A stretch of DNA of 64,000 nt from Streptomyces sp. V3I8 (lineage in GTDB: Bacteria; Actinomycetota; Actinomycetes; Streptomycetales; Streptomycetaceae). This document shows, one piece after another, positions 52,653 through 61,364 of this stretch. Each line of letters opens with the position of its first letter. The stretch's first letter is position 1. The notes under the pieces are model-generated. The model did not search any database. It saw only the letters and a program-made list of their open reading frames with translations, and was not told where the DNA came from. The translations under genes were made by a program, and so were the position numbers. The stretch lies in the NCBI RefSeq assembly GCF_030817535.1, contig NZ_JAUSZL010000002.1, positions 6,510,001 through 6,574,000 of the forward strand, read 5' to 3'.

Positions 52653-53153
52653 TCAGGGAGCTTTCGGGCCGTCGGCGTCGGGCGAGCCGAATCCGCGCAG
52701 ACGTTCCAGCTCGCGGCGGTCGCGCTTGGTGGGACGGCCCGCGCCGCGGTCACGGATGCCGGCGGGGGCGACGGCCTCACGGGGCGGGGGCGGCGGGCTG
52801 TTGTCGACGTAGCACTCGGCGGCGACCGGGGCCCCGACCCGCTTGCGGATCACGCGCTTCACGACGACGACCCGTTCCCGTTCCGCCTGGCGCAGGCGGA
52901 CCTCGTCACCGACGCGCAGGGCGTACGCCGGCTTGACCCGCTCGCCGTTCACCCTGACGTGGCCGCCGCGACAGGCGGTGGCACCCGCGGAGCGGGTCTT
53001 CACGAGGCGGACGGACCAGATCCAGCTGTCGACACGCACGGTCTCACCGCTCGACGGCGCGGCCGCCTTCGCGACGGCCGCGGCATCGGCGGAGCCGCCC
53101 GCGCCCGGCCCGTCCTCGTCGCCCGCCTCGTTCCCCTGCGTCCCTGAAGCCAT
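52653..53153 (-). CDS. S4-domain RNA-binding protein (Hsp15-like)
   Basis: Protein of 166 residues. After a 35-residue Ala/Gly-rich head comes the S4 domain: [19 protein letters not shown] and [20 protein letters not shown]. The tail is basic ([18 protein letters not shown]). E. coli Hsp15 rescues stalled 50S subunits that carry nascent chains; the same role is possible here. It is convergent with the DoxX gene. Confidence 0.85.
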   Translation of the reverse strand: MASGTQGNEAGDEDGPGAGGSADAAAVAKAAAPSSGETVRVDSWIWSVRLVKTRSAGATACRGGHVRVNGERVKPAYALRVGDEVRLRQAERERVVVVKRVIRKRVGAPVAAECYVDNSPPPPPREAVAPAGIRDRGAGRPTKRDRRELERLRGFGSPDADGPKAP

Positions 53154-53240
53154 GGTCCGACCTTAGTCCCCGGCGGGCGTGCGGCCGGAGTCGTTTTCCG
53201 TCGTGCCGGGCGGGGCCCCGGCCGGGCATACCGTGGGGGA

Positions 53241-53957
53241 ATGGATCAGGAAAGCAGCCTGGCGGAGCTGGACCGGCGGATCTCCGGGTGCCGGGCGTGC
53301 CCGCGGCTGGTCGAGTGGCGGGAGGAGGTGGCCCGGACGAAGCGGGCCGCCTTCGCGGACTGGACGTACTGGGGCCGCCCGGTCCCGGGGTTCGGGCCGC
53401 CGGACGCCTCGCTGCTGGTGGTCGGGCTCGCTCCCGCGGCGCACGGCGGGAACCGTACCGGCCGGATGTTCACGGGGGACCGTTCCGGGGACGTGCTGTA
53501 CGCGGCGCTGCACGACGTGGGGCTCGCGTCGCAGCCGACGGCCGAGAGCATCGACGACGGACTGGCCCTGTACGGCGTCCGCATCACGTCGCCCGTGCAC
53601 TGCGCTCCGCCCGCCAACAAGCCGACCCCCGAGGAACGGAACACCTGCCGGCCCTGGCTCGTGAGCGAACTGCGCCTGCTGGCACCCACGGTCCGCGCGG
53701 TCGTCGTGCTCGGCGGCTTCGGCTGGCAGGCCGCGCTGCCCGCGTTCGCCGAGGCGGGATGGAAGGTGCCCGCACCCCGGCCGGTGTTCGGGCACGGGGC
53801 ACGGGTCACCTTGCAGGGCCCGGAGCGGCCCCTGGAGCTCTTCGGCTGCTTCCACGTGAGCCAGCGCAACACGTTCACGGGCCGGCTGACCCCGGACATG
53901 CTCCGGGACGTACTGCGCACGGCGGGCCGAACGGCGGGGCTGCCCACCGTCTCGTGA
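53241..53957 (+). CDS. Uracil-DNA glycosylase, family 5 (UdgB type)
   Basis: DNA repair glycosylase of 238 residues. Typical of family 5 are [19 protein letters not shown] (motif A lacking the polar catalytic residue of other families) and [13 protein letters not shown] (motif B). Cys residues in [14 protein letters not shown] and NTCRPW fit the four ligands of an iron-sulfur cluster. It removes uracil and other deaminated bases, useful in high-GC DNA. ATG at 53241. Confidence 0.92.
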   Translation: MDQESSLAELDRRISGCRACPRLVEWREEVARTKRAAFADWTYWGRPVPGFGPPDASLLVVGLAPAAHGGNRTGRMFTGDRSGDVLYAALHDVGLASQPTAESIDDGLALYGVRITSPVHCAPPANKPTPEERNTCRPWLVSELRLLAPTVRAVVVLGGFGWQAALPAFAEAGWKVPAPRPVFGHGARVTLQGPERPLELFGCFHVSQRNTFTGRLTPDMLRDVLRTAGRTAGLPTVS

Positions 53958-54021
53958 CGACGGCCCGGGGCGGACCGGGGCGCCGCTGACAGCGACCGCC
54001 GGCAGGTACGCGTCCGACTGC

Positions 54022-54453
54022 CTATCCGCGGTTCCTGCCTCCGTCCGCACCGCGGAGCGAGCCGCGTTCGCCCGCCGACCGGACGAACTGCAGTTCCAGG
54101 GCCGCCGGGGCGGTGGCGACTCCGGGGCCGCCGGCCTCCGCCCACCGGAGTATCTCGTCGGTGCAGTCCTCACCCGTCGACCAGCCGATCCAGACGGCCC
54201 GGCCGCCACGCCTGCGGCCCTCGCCCGAGGGCTGTACGACGATGATGTCGGCCTGGTCGCAGGGGCCGAGGCAGTCCGCCGTACGGACCGCGAGACGGCC
54301 GCCCGAGGCGTCGGCGGCGGCGCGCAGCCGGGCCAGTTGCCGGTCGTGGTCGTAGCCGGGGTACTTGCGGGCGTCACCGCAGCAGCAGCCGCGGCACACG
54401 ACGAGCGTGCAGGGCCGGGTCCTCGCGGCGCCGATCGCCGTACGGGCCGTCAC
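54022..54453 (-). CDS. (2Fe-2S) ferredoxin-like thioredoxin-fold protein
   Basis: Protein of 143 residues with CRGCCCGDARK near the start and DCLGPCDQADII in the middle, the Cys spacing of thioredoxin-like [2Fe-2S] ferredoxins. Its GTG overlaps the stop of the GntR gene (GTGA), so it is co-translated with the regulator. Role unknown; possibly electron transfer. Confidence 0.75.
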   Translation of the reverse strand: MTARTAIGAARTRPCTLVVCRGCCCGDARKYPGYDHDRQLARLRAAADASGGRLAVRTADCLGPCDQADIIVVQPSGEGRRRGGRAVWIGWSTGEDCTDEILRWAEAGGPGVATAPAALELQFVRSAGERGSLRGADGGRNRG

Positions 54454-55121
54454 GCGTCCCCCTCGAATCCGGCGACCGTGTCGCCGAAGAGGTGACGCAC
54501 CGTCGAGCGGTGGTTGGCCTGGACATGGACCAGGGCGTGCGCACGGGCCCGCTCGCGGTCGCCGGACGCGATGGCCGCGTACAGCTCCCGGTGTTCGGCC
54601 AGGAGCTGCGGCCACTCCTCGTTCTGGCGGGTGAGCCACCGCAGCCGTCCGTCGACCGGTTCCATCACGGAGATCAGCAGGCCGTTCCCGGCCATCGCCA
54701 GGATCCGGTCGTGGAAGCGGGTGTTGATGTCGGTGATCGCCTCGGCGTCGTCGGCGTCGGTCGCGTCCGCCGCGCGGTCGAGGAGCTCCTCCAGTTCGGC
54801 CAGGTCGGCCCGGGTGGCGCGCTCGGCGGCCAGCCCGGTGGCGTACACCTCCAGGGCCTCGCGCAGTTCGAAGAGTTCCGTGACGTCCGTCGGGGTCAGG
54901 CGGCGGACGACCGTACGGCGGGGGGTCTCGAAGTGGACGAAGCCCTCGGCGACCAGGGCCCGGATCGCCTCGCGCACCGGCACCCGGGAGACCCCGAACC
55001 GTTCGGCCACCTCGCGCTCGACCAGCCGGTCGCCGGGCAGCAGCCGGCCGGCGATGATCTCCTGCCGCAGCGAGCTGAGCACCCGCTCGCGCACCGCCCC
55101 CAGCGGTTCCACCGTCTTCAT
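54450..55121 (-). CDS. GntR-family regulator, FCD (FadR-like) subgroup
   Basis: Transcription factor of 223 residues: winged helix (DRLVEREVAERFGVSRVPVR then EAIRALVAEGFV) and an all-helical FCD ligand domain with metal-type residues (DINTRFHDRILAMAGN and EHRELYAAI). Divergent from a hydantoin permease/racemase operon, with a 20-bp palindrome between, so it probably represses that operon and itself until an allantoin- or hydantoin-like ligand binds. Confidence 0.88.
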   Translation of the reverse strand: MKTVEPLGAVRERVLSSLRQEIIAGRLLPGDRLVEREVAERFGVSRVPVREAIRALVAEGFVHFETPRRTVVRRLTPTDVTELFELREALEVYATGLAAERATRADLAELEELLDRAADATDADDAEAITDINTRFHDRILAMAGNGLLISVMEPVDGRLRWLTRQNEEWPQLLAEHRELYAAIASGDRERARAHALVHVQANHRSTVRHLFGDTVAGFEGDA

Positions 55122-55210
55122 GCGTCCATCCTCGCCGACCCAGGGACTGTTTTACCGAGCTGTAACCGCACGGACATGGCCGACCGACGTCGGAAGCGGG
55201 ACCATGACGA

Positions 55211-55230
55211 AGCTTTGGTATACCAAAGCT
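55211..55230. promoter_or_regulatory. Perfect 20-bp palindrome, GntR operator
   Basis: AGCTTTGGTATACCAAAGCT is an exact inverted repeat with the TTGGTATACCAA core typical of FCD-type GntR regulators. It lies 90 bp from the GntR start and 108 bp from the permease start. Confidence 0.8.
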
Positions 55231-55254
55231 GCCCTGCTGTGAGTCCTCCCACCG

Positions 55255-55309
55255 TCCCCCCTCTCCTCCCTTTCCCCTCCTCCTCCCTCCCCTCCTACCT
55301 CCTCTCCCC
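55255..55309 (+). other. Polypyrimidine leader with repeated CCTCC
   Basis: Fifty-five bases with a single purine, upstream of the permease. It contains several CCTCC pentamers, complementary to the GGAGG ribosome site at 55328-55332. If transcribed it could hide that site. Confidence 0.6.
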
Positions 55310-55337
55310 GCCCCGGCCCACGCTCATGGAGGTCCCT

Positions 55338-56837
55338 GTGTCCCTAGCCGATCCCGCCGCGGCCACCGGCACGCCGGCGTTCGTCCCCGATCCACGGCTC
55401 ACCAACGAAGACCTCGCGCCCGCGGGCAAGCGCAACTGGAAGGTCTTCGACCTCTTCGCCATGTGGATGTCCGACGTCCACAACCTCGGCAACTACACGT
55501 TCGCGGCCGGGCTGCTGGTACTCGGCATGAACGTCTGGCAGATCTTCACGTCCCTGCTCGTCGGCTTCGTACTCATCTACGTCGGCATGAACTGGATGGG
55601 GAAGATCGGACAGAGCCACGGCGTGCCGTTCCCGGTCATCAGCCGCATCAGCTTCGGCGTCTGGGGCGCCAACATCCCCGCCCTGATCAGGGCCGTCATC
55701 GCCATCATGTGGTACGGCATCCAGACCTATCTGGCCTCCGTCGCCGTCAACATCATGCTGCTCGCGGCCTGGCCCGGCCTGGAGTCCTGGACGCACAATT
55801 CGTTCCTCGGCCTCGACGCGCTCGGCTGGCTGTCCTTCGTCTCGCTGTGGCTGGTCCAGGCGCTGATCATCAGCCAGGGCATGGAGTCCGTACGAAAGTT
55901 CCAGGACTTCTGCGGTCCCGCGATCTGGCTCGTGATGATCGCTCTCGCCATCTGGATCCTCGCGAAGGCCGGCTGGACCATCTCGCTCACCTCGACCCCG
56001 AACCCGGTCTCCGTGGGCGAGCAGTGGCGGCAGTGGTTCGGTGCGATCGGGCTGATCCTCGCCACGTACGGCACGCTGATGCTCAACTTCTGCGACTTCT
56101 CGCGCTTCGCGCCCAGCTACCGGACGGTCAAGCGCGGCAACTTCTGGGGCCTGCCGATCAACTCGACCGCCTTCGTGATCGTGTCGGTCATCGTCACGGC
56201 CGGTTCCATGGAGGTCTTCGGCAAGGCCATCACCGATCCCGCCCACCTCGTCGCCGAGATCGGCAACAAGTGGGTGCTGACCCTGGGTGCGCTGACCTTC
56301 GCCGTCGCCACCATGGGCGTCAACATCGTCGCCAACTTCGTCTCGCCCGCGTACGACCTCGCCAACGTCTGGCCACAGAAGATCACCTTCAGGATCGGCG
56401 GCATGATCAGCACGGTCGCCGCGCTGGTCGTGACCCCGTGGAACCTCTTCTCCAACCCCACGGTCGTCAACTACTTCCTCGGCGGTCTCGGCGCCTTCCT
56501 GGGCCCGCTGTTCGGTGTGATCATGCTCGACTACTTCTGGGTCAAGCGCGGCCGCATCGACGCCGACGAGCTCTTCAACGCCGAGCCCGGATCCCGCTAC
56601 TACTACCGCAAGGGCGTCAACCCCAAGGCGCTGTGGGCGTTCCTGCCCGCGGCGGCGGTCTCGGCGGTCCTCGCGCTGGTGAAGACCTTCAGCGACGTGG
56701 CCCCGTACTCCTGGTTCATCGGGACGGCGCTCGCCGCGGGGCTGTACGCGCTGCTGTGCCGCTCCGAGCGCGCCGCCCCGCAGACGTCCGCCGACACGGC
56801 CGCCGCGGCCCCGGCCGCCGCTCCTCAGGAGGGCTGA
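55338..56837 (+). CDS. NCS1-family nucleobase/hydantoin permease
   Basis: Cation symporter of 499 residues with about 12 membrane segments. NCS1 motifs include NWKVFDLFAMWMSDVHNLGN, GVPFPVISRISFGVWGANIP and FCDFSRFAPSY. The neighbouring racemase points to hydantoins or allantoin as substrate. The GTG at 55338 is chosen for GGAGG five bases upstream; an ATG at 55326 overlaps that site. It is the first gene of the two-gene operon. Confidence 0.9.
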   Translation: MSLADPAAATGTPAFVPDPRLTNEDLAPAGKRNWKVFDLFAMWMSDVHNLGNYTFAAGLLVLGMNVWQIFTSLLVGFVLIYVGMNWMGKIGQSHGVPFPVISRISFGVWGANIPALIRAVIAIMWYGIQTYLASVAVNIMLLAAWPGLESWTHNSFLGLDALGWLSFVSLWLVQALIISQGMESVRKFQDFCGPAIWLVMIALAIWILAKAGWTISLTSTPNPVSVGEQWRQWFGAIGLILATYGTLMLNFCDFSRFAPSYRTVKRGNFWGLPINSTAFVIVSVIVTAGSMEVFGKAITDPAHLVAEIGNKWVLTLGALTFAVATMGVNIVANFVSPAYDLANVWPQKITFRIGGMISTVAALVVTPWNLFSNPTVVNYFLGGLGAFLGPLFGVIMLDYFWVKRGRIDADELFNAEPGSRYYYRKGVNPKALWAFLPAAAVSAVLALVKTFSDVAPYSWFIGTALAAGLYALLCRSERAAPQTSADTAAAAPAAAPQEG

Positions 56838-56839
56838 GC

Positions 56840-57556
56840 GTGCGGATCGTCGTCACCAACTGCAACACGACGCAGGGGATGACCGAGGAGATCGTACGAG
56901 GTGCCCGGGCCGTGGCAGGGCCGGGCACCACCGTGCTCGGACTCACCCCCGCCTGGGGGCCCGAGTCCGCGGAGGGCTGGCTGGACAGCTACCTGTCGGC
57001 AGCCGCCGTCCTCGACACCCTGCGGACGTACGAGGGTCCCTACGACGCCGTCGTCATGGCCGGCTTCGGGGAGCACGGGCGCGAGGGCGTACGGGAACTC
57101 GTGGACGTACCCGTCGTCGACATCACCGAGGCGGCCGCCCATCTCGCGTGCCTGCTCGGACGGCGGTACGGGGTCGTCACCACGCTGGAGCGCTCGGCCG
57201 GGCAGATCGAGGACAGCCTGTGCACGGCAGGCGTGGCCCGGAACTGCGCCGCCGTCGTGGGCACCGGGCTCGGCGTGCTCGACCTCGGCGACCCGGAGCG
57301 CACGGAAGCGGCCTTCGTCGCCGCGGCCGAACGGGCCCGGGACGCCGGCGCCGAGGTCCTGGTGCTCGGGTGCGCCGGGATGACCGGTCTGCAGCGGGCC
57401 GTGGGGGAGAAGCTCGGCCTGCCGGTCGTCGACGGGGTGGGCGCGGCGGTGAAGCTCGCCGAGTCGCTCGTGTCGCTGGGCCTCAGGACGAGCCGCGCGG
57501 GCGGGTACGCGAAGCCGCTGCCGAAGCGGCGGGTATGGGGGCCGCCGTCGGAGTGA
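56840..57556 (+). CDS. Asp/Glu/hydantoin racemase family
   Basis: Racemase-family protein of 238 residues: VRIVVTNCNTTQGMTEEIV at the start and LVLGCAGMTGLQR, which carries the second catalytic Cys. The first catalytic Cys expected in a CFGDPG-like motif is Gly here (MAGFGEHGREG), so a two-base racemase mechanism is doubtful. The start is two bases after the permease stop, with GGAGGG six bases upstream. Confidence 0.85.
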   Translation: MRIVVTNCNTTQGMTEEIVRGARAVAGPGTTVLGLTPAWGPESAEGWLDSYLSAAAVLDTLRTYEGPYDAVVMAGFGEHGREGVRELVDVPVVDITEAAAHLACLLGRRYGVVTTLERSAGQIEDSLCTAGVARNCAAVVGTGLGVLDLGDPERTEAAFVAAAERARDAGAEVLVLGCAGMTGLQRAVGEKLGLPVVDGVGAAVKLAESLVSLGLRTSRAGGYAKPLPKRRVWGPPSE

Positions 57557-57657
57557 TTCCGGGTGCGGTGGCTGCGGCGGGCGCGGTCGCGGATCGCGGG
57601 TGACCGCAGACTCCGGGGAGAGCCGCCGGCGGCAGCGGCGGCGGAACGGAGTCGGTC

Positions 57658-58920
57658 GTGGCCACGACTGCTGGTGCCCGTGCCCGTGCCCGTGTCCGGG
57701 CTCTCGTCGTCGCGCTGGTCGCGCTGCTCGTACTGGGCGTGGCCGTGTCGGCCGTTCTGCGGGGCGGCGGGGGCACCGGCGGTGCCGGTGCCGGGGGTGG
57801 CGTGAGCGATGGCATCGGGAAAGGTGACGGCTCCGGGAAAGGTGACGGGCCCGGACCGGTGGTTCCCGAGATTCCCGAGGCTCCCGAGGTCTCCTTCTGG
57901 GTGGACCCCGAGTCCGGTGCCGCCCGGCAGGCGGCGGAGTGGCGTCGTACGGGGCGGGACGCCGACGCCGCGCTGATGGACCGGATCGCCGCCCGCGCCC
58001 AGGCCGAGTGGCTGGCGGGCTCCGGGCCGCGGGCCGTGGTGGAGGCCCGCACCACGGCCGCCGCGCGGGAGGGGCGTACGGCGGTACTCGTCGCCTACTA
58101 CGTCCCGCACCGCGACTGCGGCTCCTACTCGGAGGGCGGGGCCTGGAGCGCGACGGAATACCGCGAGTGGGCCGACCAGTTCGCGGCGGGACTCGGTGAT
58201 CGGAGCGCGTACGTGATCGTCGAACCCGACGCCGTGGCCCAGGCGGTGGCGGGCTGCGACCGAATCGTGCCCGAGGAGCGGTACGCGCTGCTGGCGTACG
58301 CCGTGGACCTGCTGAAACAGCAGGCGAACACCCGTGTCTACCTCGACGCGGGCAACTCCGCCTGGCACCCGGACCCGGCACGGCTGGTCGAGCCGCTGGT
58401 CCGGTCGGGGATCGCCCGGGCCGACGGCTTCGCCCTGAACGTCTCCAGCTTCCAGACCGACGCCGTCAGCTCGGAGTACGGCACCAGGCTGTCCGCGGCC
58501 CTGGGCGGCAAGCACTTCGTGCTCGACAGCAGCCGCAACGGCAACGGGCCCTTCTCCGGTACGGAGCCCTGGTGCAACCCGCCGGGCCGGGCCCTCGGCG
58601 TGCCGCCGACCACCGTCACGGGCGCGCCGCTGATCGACGCCCACCTGTGGGTCAAGCGCCCGGGCGAGTCGGACGGCACGTGCCGGGGCGGGCCGCCGGC
58701 GGGACGGTGGTGGCCGTCGTACGCGCTGGAGCTCGCGCGGAACGCGCACGGCCGGCTCCCGGAGGCCACGGCTCGGCCGACCGGGTCTCAGCCGGCCGCG
58801 GTTCAACCGACCGGAGGGTGGCCTTCGACAGGGTGGCCGTCGCCGGAGCCGTCTTCGCCGGAGCCGTCTTCGACGGGGCTGTCCTCGACCGGGCGGTCTT
58901 CGAGGTGGGCGCCGAAGTAG
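57658..58920 (+). CDS. Glycoside hydrolase family 6 (cellulase), membrane-anchored or secreted
   Basis: Protein of 420 residues. An Arg-rich head and one hydrophobic segment (ALVVALVALLVLGVAVSAVL), a Gly-rich linker, then a GH6 domain with VAYYVPHRDCGSYSEGG, YVIVEPDAVAQ, YLDAGNSAWHPDP and DSSRNGNGP. It should cut beta-1,4-glucan. There is no carbohydrate-binding module; the tail is Pro/Ser/Thr repeats. The last 118 bases overlap the 3' end of the gene on the other strand. Codons 3-14 contain a GTGCCC-type repeat. Confidence 0.88.
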   Translation: MATTAGARARARVRALVVALVALLVLGVAVSAVLRGGGGTGGAGAGGGVSDGIGKGDGSGKGDGPGPVVPEIPEAPEVSFWVDPESGAARQAAEWRRTGRDADAALMDRIAARAQAEWLAGSGPRAVVEARTTAAAREGRTAVLVAYYVPHRDCGSYSEGGAWSATEYREWADQFAAGLGDRSAYVIVEPDAVAQAVAGCDRIVPEERYALLAYAVDLLKQQANTRVYLDAGNSAWHPDPARLVEPLVRSGIARADGFALNVSSFQTDAVSSEYGTRLSAALGGKHFVLDSSRNGNGPFSGTEPWCNPPGRALGVPPTTVTGAPLIDAHLWVKRPGESDGTCRGGPPAGRWWPSYALELARNAHGRLPEATARPTGSQPAAVQPTGGWPSTGWPSPEPSSPEPSSTGLSSTGRSSRWAPK

Positions 58921-59477
58921 GCGGTCTGCCCGGCCATGATGTCCCGCATGGAGGTCCCGCGGGGGACGCCGTACACCGTGCCCGGGAAGTCCAGTTCCCT
59001 CTGCACCTCCCACAGCTCGTCGTGCCGGTCGGGGGAGAAGAGCTCTGCCTGCGGGGCGCCGGCCGCGATCCACCCGATGGGAACGACCGTGCCGGGCGGC
59101 AGGACCGAGTTCGCGTGCAGCACGCTGTTGATCCGCAGCTCCGAACCGGCGCCCACGACGGCTCCGGGAAAGGCGGAGGCCCCGGTGGCCACGAAGACCT
59201 CGTCCTCGATGCGGGCACCGTTGATATGGGCGTGCGGGCCGATGAGTACGGCGTTCCCGATGATTGCGGGGTGCCGGCGGCGGCCCCGTACGAGGGCGTT
59301 CTCCATGATGACGACGTCCGCGCCGGTCCGTACCTGCCCGTCCTCCGCCGTGAGCACGGCACCGTGCAGGACACGGGCCCGCTCGCCCAGGACGACGGCG
59401 CCGCACAGGACGGCCGACGGGGCGACATAGGCGGAGGCCGGGACGACGGGGCGCTGCCCGCGGTGCTCGATCAGCAT
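58803..59477 (-). CDS. Gamma-carbonic-anhydrase-like hexapeptide-repeat protein
   Basis: Left-handed beta-helix protein of 224 residues: VVPASAYVAPSAVLCGAVVL, GNAVLIGPHAHINGARIED and VFVATGASAFPGAVVGAGSE. His residues in RVLHGAV and GPHAHINGA could be zinc ligands as in gamma carbonic anhydrases. The tail is repetitive and acidic (EDRPVEDSPVEDGSGEDG) and overlaps the cellulase tail on the opposite strand. Activity not proven by sequence. Confidence 0.82.
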   Translation of the reverse strand: MLIEHRGQRPVVPASAYVAPSAVLCGAVVLGERARVLHGAVLTAEDGQVRTGADVVIMENALVRGRRRHPAIIGNAVLIGPHAHINGARIEDEVFVATGASAFPGAVVGAGSELRINSVLHANSVLPPGTVVPIGWIAAGAPQAELFSPDRHDELWEVQRELDFPGTVYGVPRGTSMRDIMAGQTAYFGAHLEDRPVEDSPVEDGSGEDGSGDGHPVEGHPPVG

Positions 59478-59486
59478 GGAACGACT

Positions 59487-60002
59487 TTAGGCGGAGCCGG
59501 AGCCGGAGCCGGAGCCGGAGCTGAAGTCGAAGTCGGTGCCTGTGCCTGTGCCGGTGGCCGGTGGTTGCCAGCCCTGCCTGCGCAGGACCTCCGACACGTC
59601 CGGGGCCCGGTAGTGCTCCCCTTTCAGCACCTTGCCGTCGGCCCGGCGGCTGACCCGCCCGCCGGGCCCGAGCTTCGTCATGTTGGCGCGGTGGATCTCG
59701 GCGATCACCGCGTCCAGGTCGATGCCGTGCACGAGAGCGGTGCCGTACGCGACGTACACGACGTCCGCCAGTTCGTGCGCCAGCGCGTCGAGCGGCCCGG
59801 ACACGGACACCTCCGCCACCTCGGCGGCCTCCTCCGCCAGCAGCTCACCGCGGTGGGCGGCGTGCCGCGGCGAGATCTCGGTCGGAGTCGTACGGGCGTC
59901 GAGTCCGAACGCCAGATGGAACTCACGCACGAGCCGCGCCGGGGAGGCGGCCGGGCGGGAGCCGGTCGGGTCCGGTGCGTGCGGCTCGGAGGATGAACGC
60001 AT
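59487..60002 (-). CDS. MazG-like nucleotide pyrophosphohydrolase
   Basis: Protein of 171 residues with MazG-type metal motifs: RGELLAEEAAEVAE and LAHELADVVYVAYG (ExxE and ExxD spacing). Such enzymes hydrolyse aberrant or signalling nucleotides. The C-terminus is a Gly-Ser run (SSGSGSGSGSA) from a GGCTCC microsatellite (59490-59521). It ends nine bases before the carbonic-anhydrase-like gene begins, same strand. Confidence 0.82.
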   Translation of the reverse strand: MRSSSEPHAPDPTGSRPAASPARLVREFHLAFGLDARTTPTEISPRHAAHRGELLAEEAAEVAEVSVSGPLDALAHELADVVYVAYGTALVHGIDLDAVIAEIHRANMTKLGPGGRVSRRADGKVLKGEHYRAPDVSEVLRRQGWQPPATGTGTGTDFDFSSGSGSGSGSA

Positions 60003-60114
60003 CCGGGAATTTTAGCGAGGGACCCGAACGGCGCCGGTGCGTCGCGCCCCGATGGTCCGCCGCGTCTTCAAGCATGGCCGGAAAGCGGATCACGTACACC
60101 GGAGGACTCCTTTC

Positions 60115-61287
60115 ATGACTGTTCCCCCCAAGAGCCCCACCGACGCCACCCCCTCGTCCCTCTTGTCTCCCTCGTCCCCTTCGTCCCCCTTGTTCGCGGA
60201 CCGTGCCCCGGCACGCGTCACGCGGCGGGGGCTGATCGGGGCGGCGGGCGCGCTCGCGGCGGGTGCCGTGTTCGCGCCCGCCGCGACGGCGGACCCGACC
60301 CCGCCCCCGGCGGCGGCCGGTACGACCTCCGAGGCGTTCCCCGAGACCCGCGTGAAGGCGGCCACGGGAGAGGGGTCCGTCCAGGCGGACTTCCCCATCG
60401 GCTATGTGGGGGTCCGCTGGTCCGGCACCCGCGGGGCCACCGGCGGCGGCATCCGGCTGATCGGTGCGAACGGCGCCGAGGGCCCCTGGCGGCCGCTCAC
60501 CGGGACCGGCTGTTCGGACGGCGACGGCGGCACGCTGCTGATCCCCGCGGACGGGGCCTCGGGGTACGAACTGAGGGCCCCGGACGGTGCCACGGATCTG
60601 CGGTCGCTGGCCATCGACACCACGCACGGCCCGATGCGCGAGGTCGCCGTACCGACCGACACCACACGGGTGCGCGGCGTCGCGTACCTGACGCGGGCGG
60701 CCTGGGGCGCGGACGAGAAACTCCGCTTCAGGTCGGACGGCACGGAGATCTCACCGCAGACGTACCACCCGTTCCAGACCCTCACGGTCCACCACACCGC
60801 CACGGCCAACGGCGACCCGGACCCGGCCGCCACGGTGCGCGCGCTCTACCACGTGCACACGGTCACCAACGACTGGGGCGACATCGGCTACCACTACCTC
60901 ATCGACGAGGCAGGGCAGATCTACGAGGGCCGTTACTCGGGCGAGGGGGCCACCCCGGCCCACGACGACAACGGCAAACTGGTGACCGGATTCCACGTGC
61001 TCAGCTTCAACCCGGGCAACCTCGGCATCGCGCTCATCGGCAACCTGGTGAAGCAGGGCCCGACCGCCGCGGCCCGCACCGCCCTGACCGACCTGGTCCG
61101 GTCCGTCGTCCGCATGCACGGGGTCGACCCGGAGGCCAGGGTCGAGTACGTCAGCCCCACCACCGGCAGGACGAAGGAGGTCCACGAGATCGGCGGCCAC
61201 CGCGACTGGATGGCGACGGAGTGCCCGGGCGAGGCGATGTACGGAGAACTGGCGGCGCTGCGGAAGGCGGCGGCGAGCGGGGGGTGA
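60115..61287 (+). CDS. Tat-exported PGRP/amidase_2 peptidoglycan hydrolase
   Basis: Protein of 390 residues with a twin-arginine signal (VTRRGLIGAAGALAAGAVFA), a middle beta domain and a C-terminal N-acetylmuramoyl-L-alanine amidase/PGRP domain. Zinc ligands are expected in TVHHTATANG and GGHRDWMATECPG, with GYHYLIDEAGQIYEGR between. It should cut the peptide from muramic acid in the wall. The ATG at 60115 follows GGAGG by nine bases. Confidence 0.88.
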   Translation: MTVPPKSPTDATPSSLLSPSSPSSPLFADRAPARVTRRGLIGAAGALAAGAVFAPAATADPTPPPAAAGTTSEAFPETRVKAATGEGSVQADFPIGYVGVRWSGTRGATGGGIRLIGANGAEGPWRPLTGTGCSDGDGGTLLIPADGASGYELRAPDGATDLRSLAIDTTHGPMREVAVPTDTTRVRGVAYLTRAAWGADEKLRFRSDGTEISPQTYHPFQTLTVHHTATANGDPDPAATVRALYHVHTVTNDWGDIGYHYLIDEAGQIYEGRYSGEGATPAHDDNGKLVTGFHVLSFNPGNLGIALIGNLVKQGPTAAARTALTDLVRSVVRMHGVDPEARVEYVSPTTGRTKEVHEIGGHRDWMATECPGEAMYGELAALRKAAASGG

Positions 61288-61305
61288 GCCCGAGGGCTCA
61301 TCACG

Positions 61306-61344
61306 CAGCGTAACGCTGTGGGCGGTGCGTTGCGATTTTCGCAA
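61306..61344. promoter_or_regulatory. Two palindromes in the XRE/PIN promoter
   Basis: CAGCGTAACGCTG (61306-61318) and TTGCGATTTTCGCAA (61330-61344) are both exact inverted repeats, 24 bp apart by centre. TACGGT at 61353-61358 may be the -10 of a leaderless transcript starting at the ATG. They are likely autoregulatory sites of the XRE protein. Confidence 0.6.
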
Positions 61345-61364
61345 TACGCGGTTACGGTGAGTAC

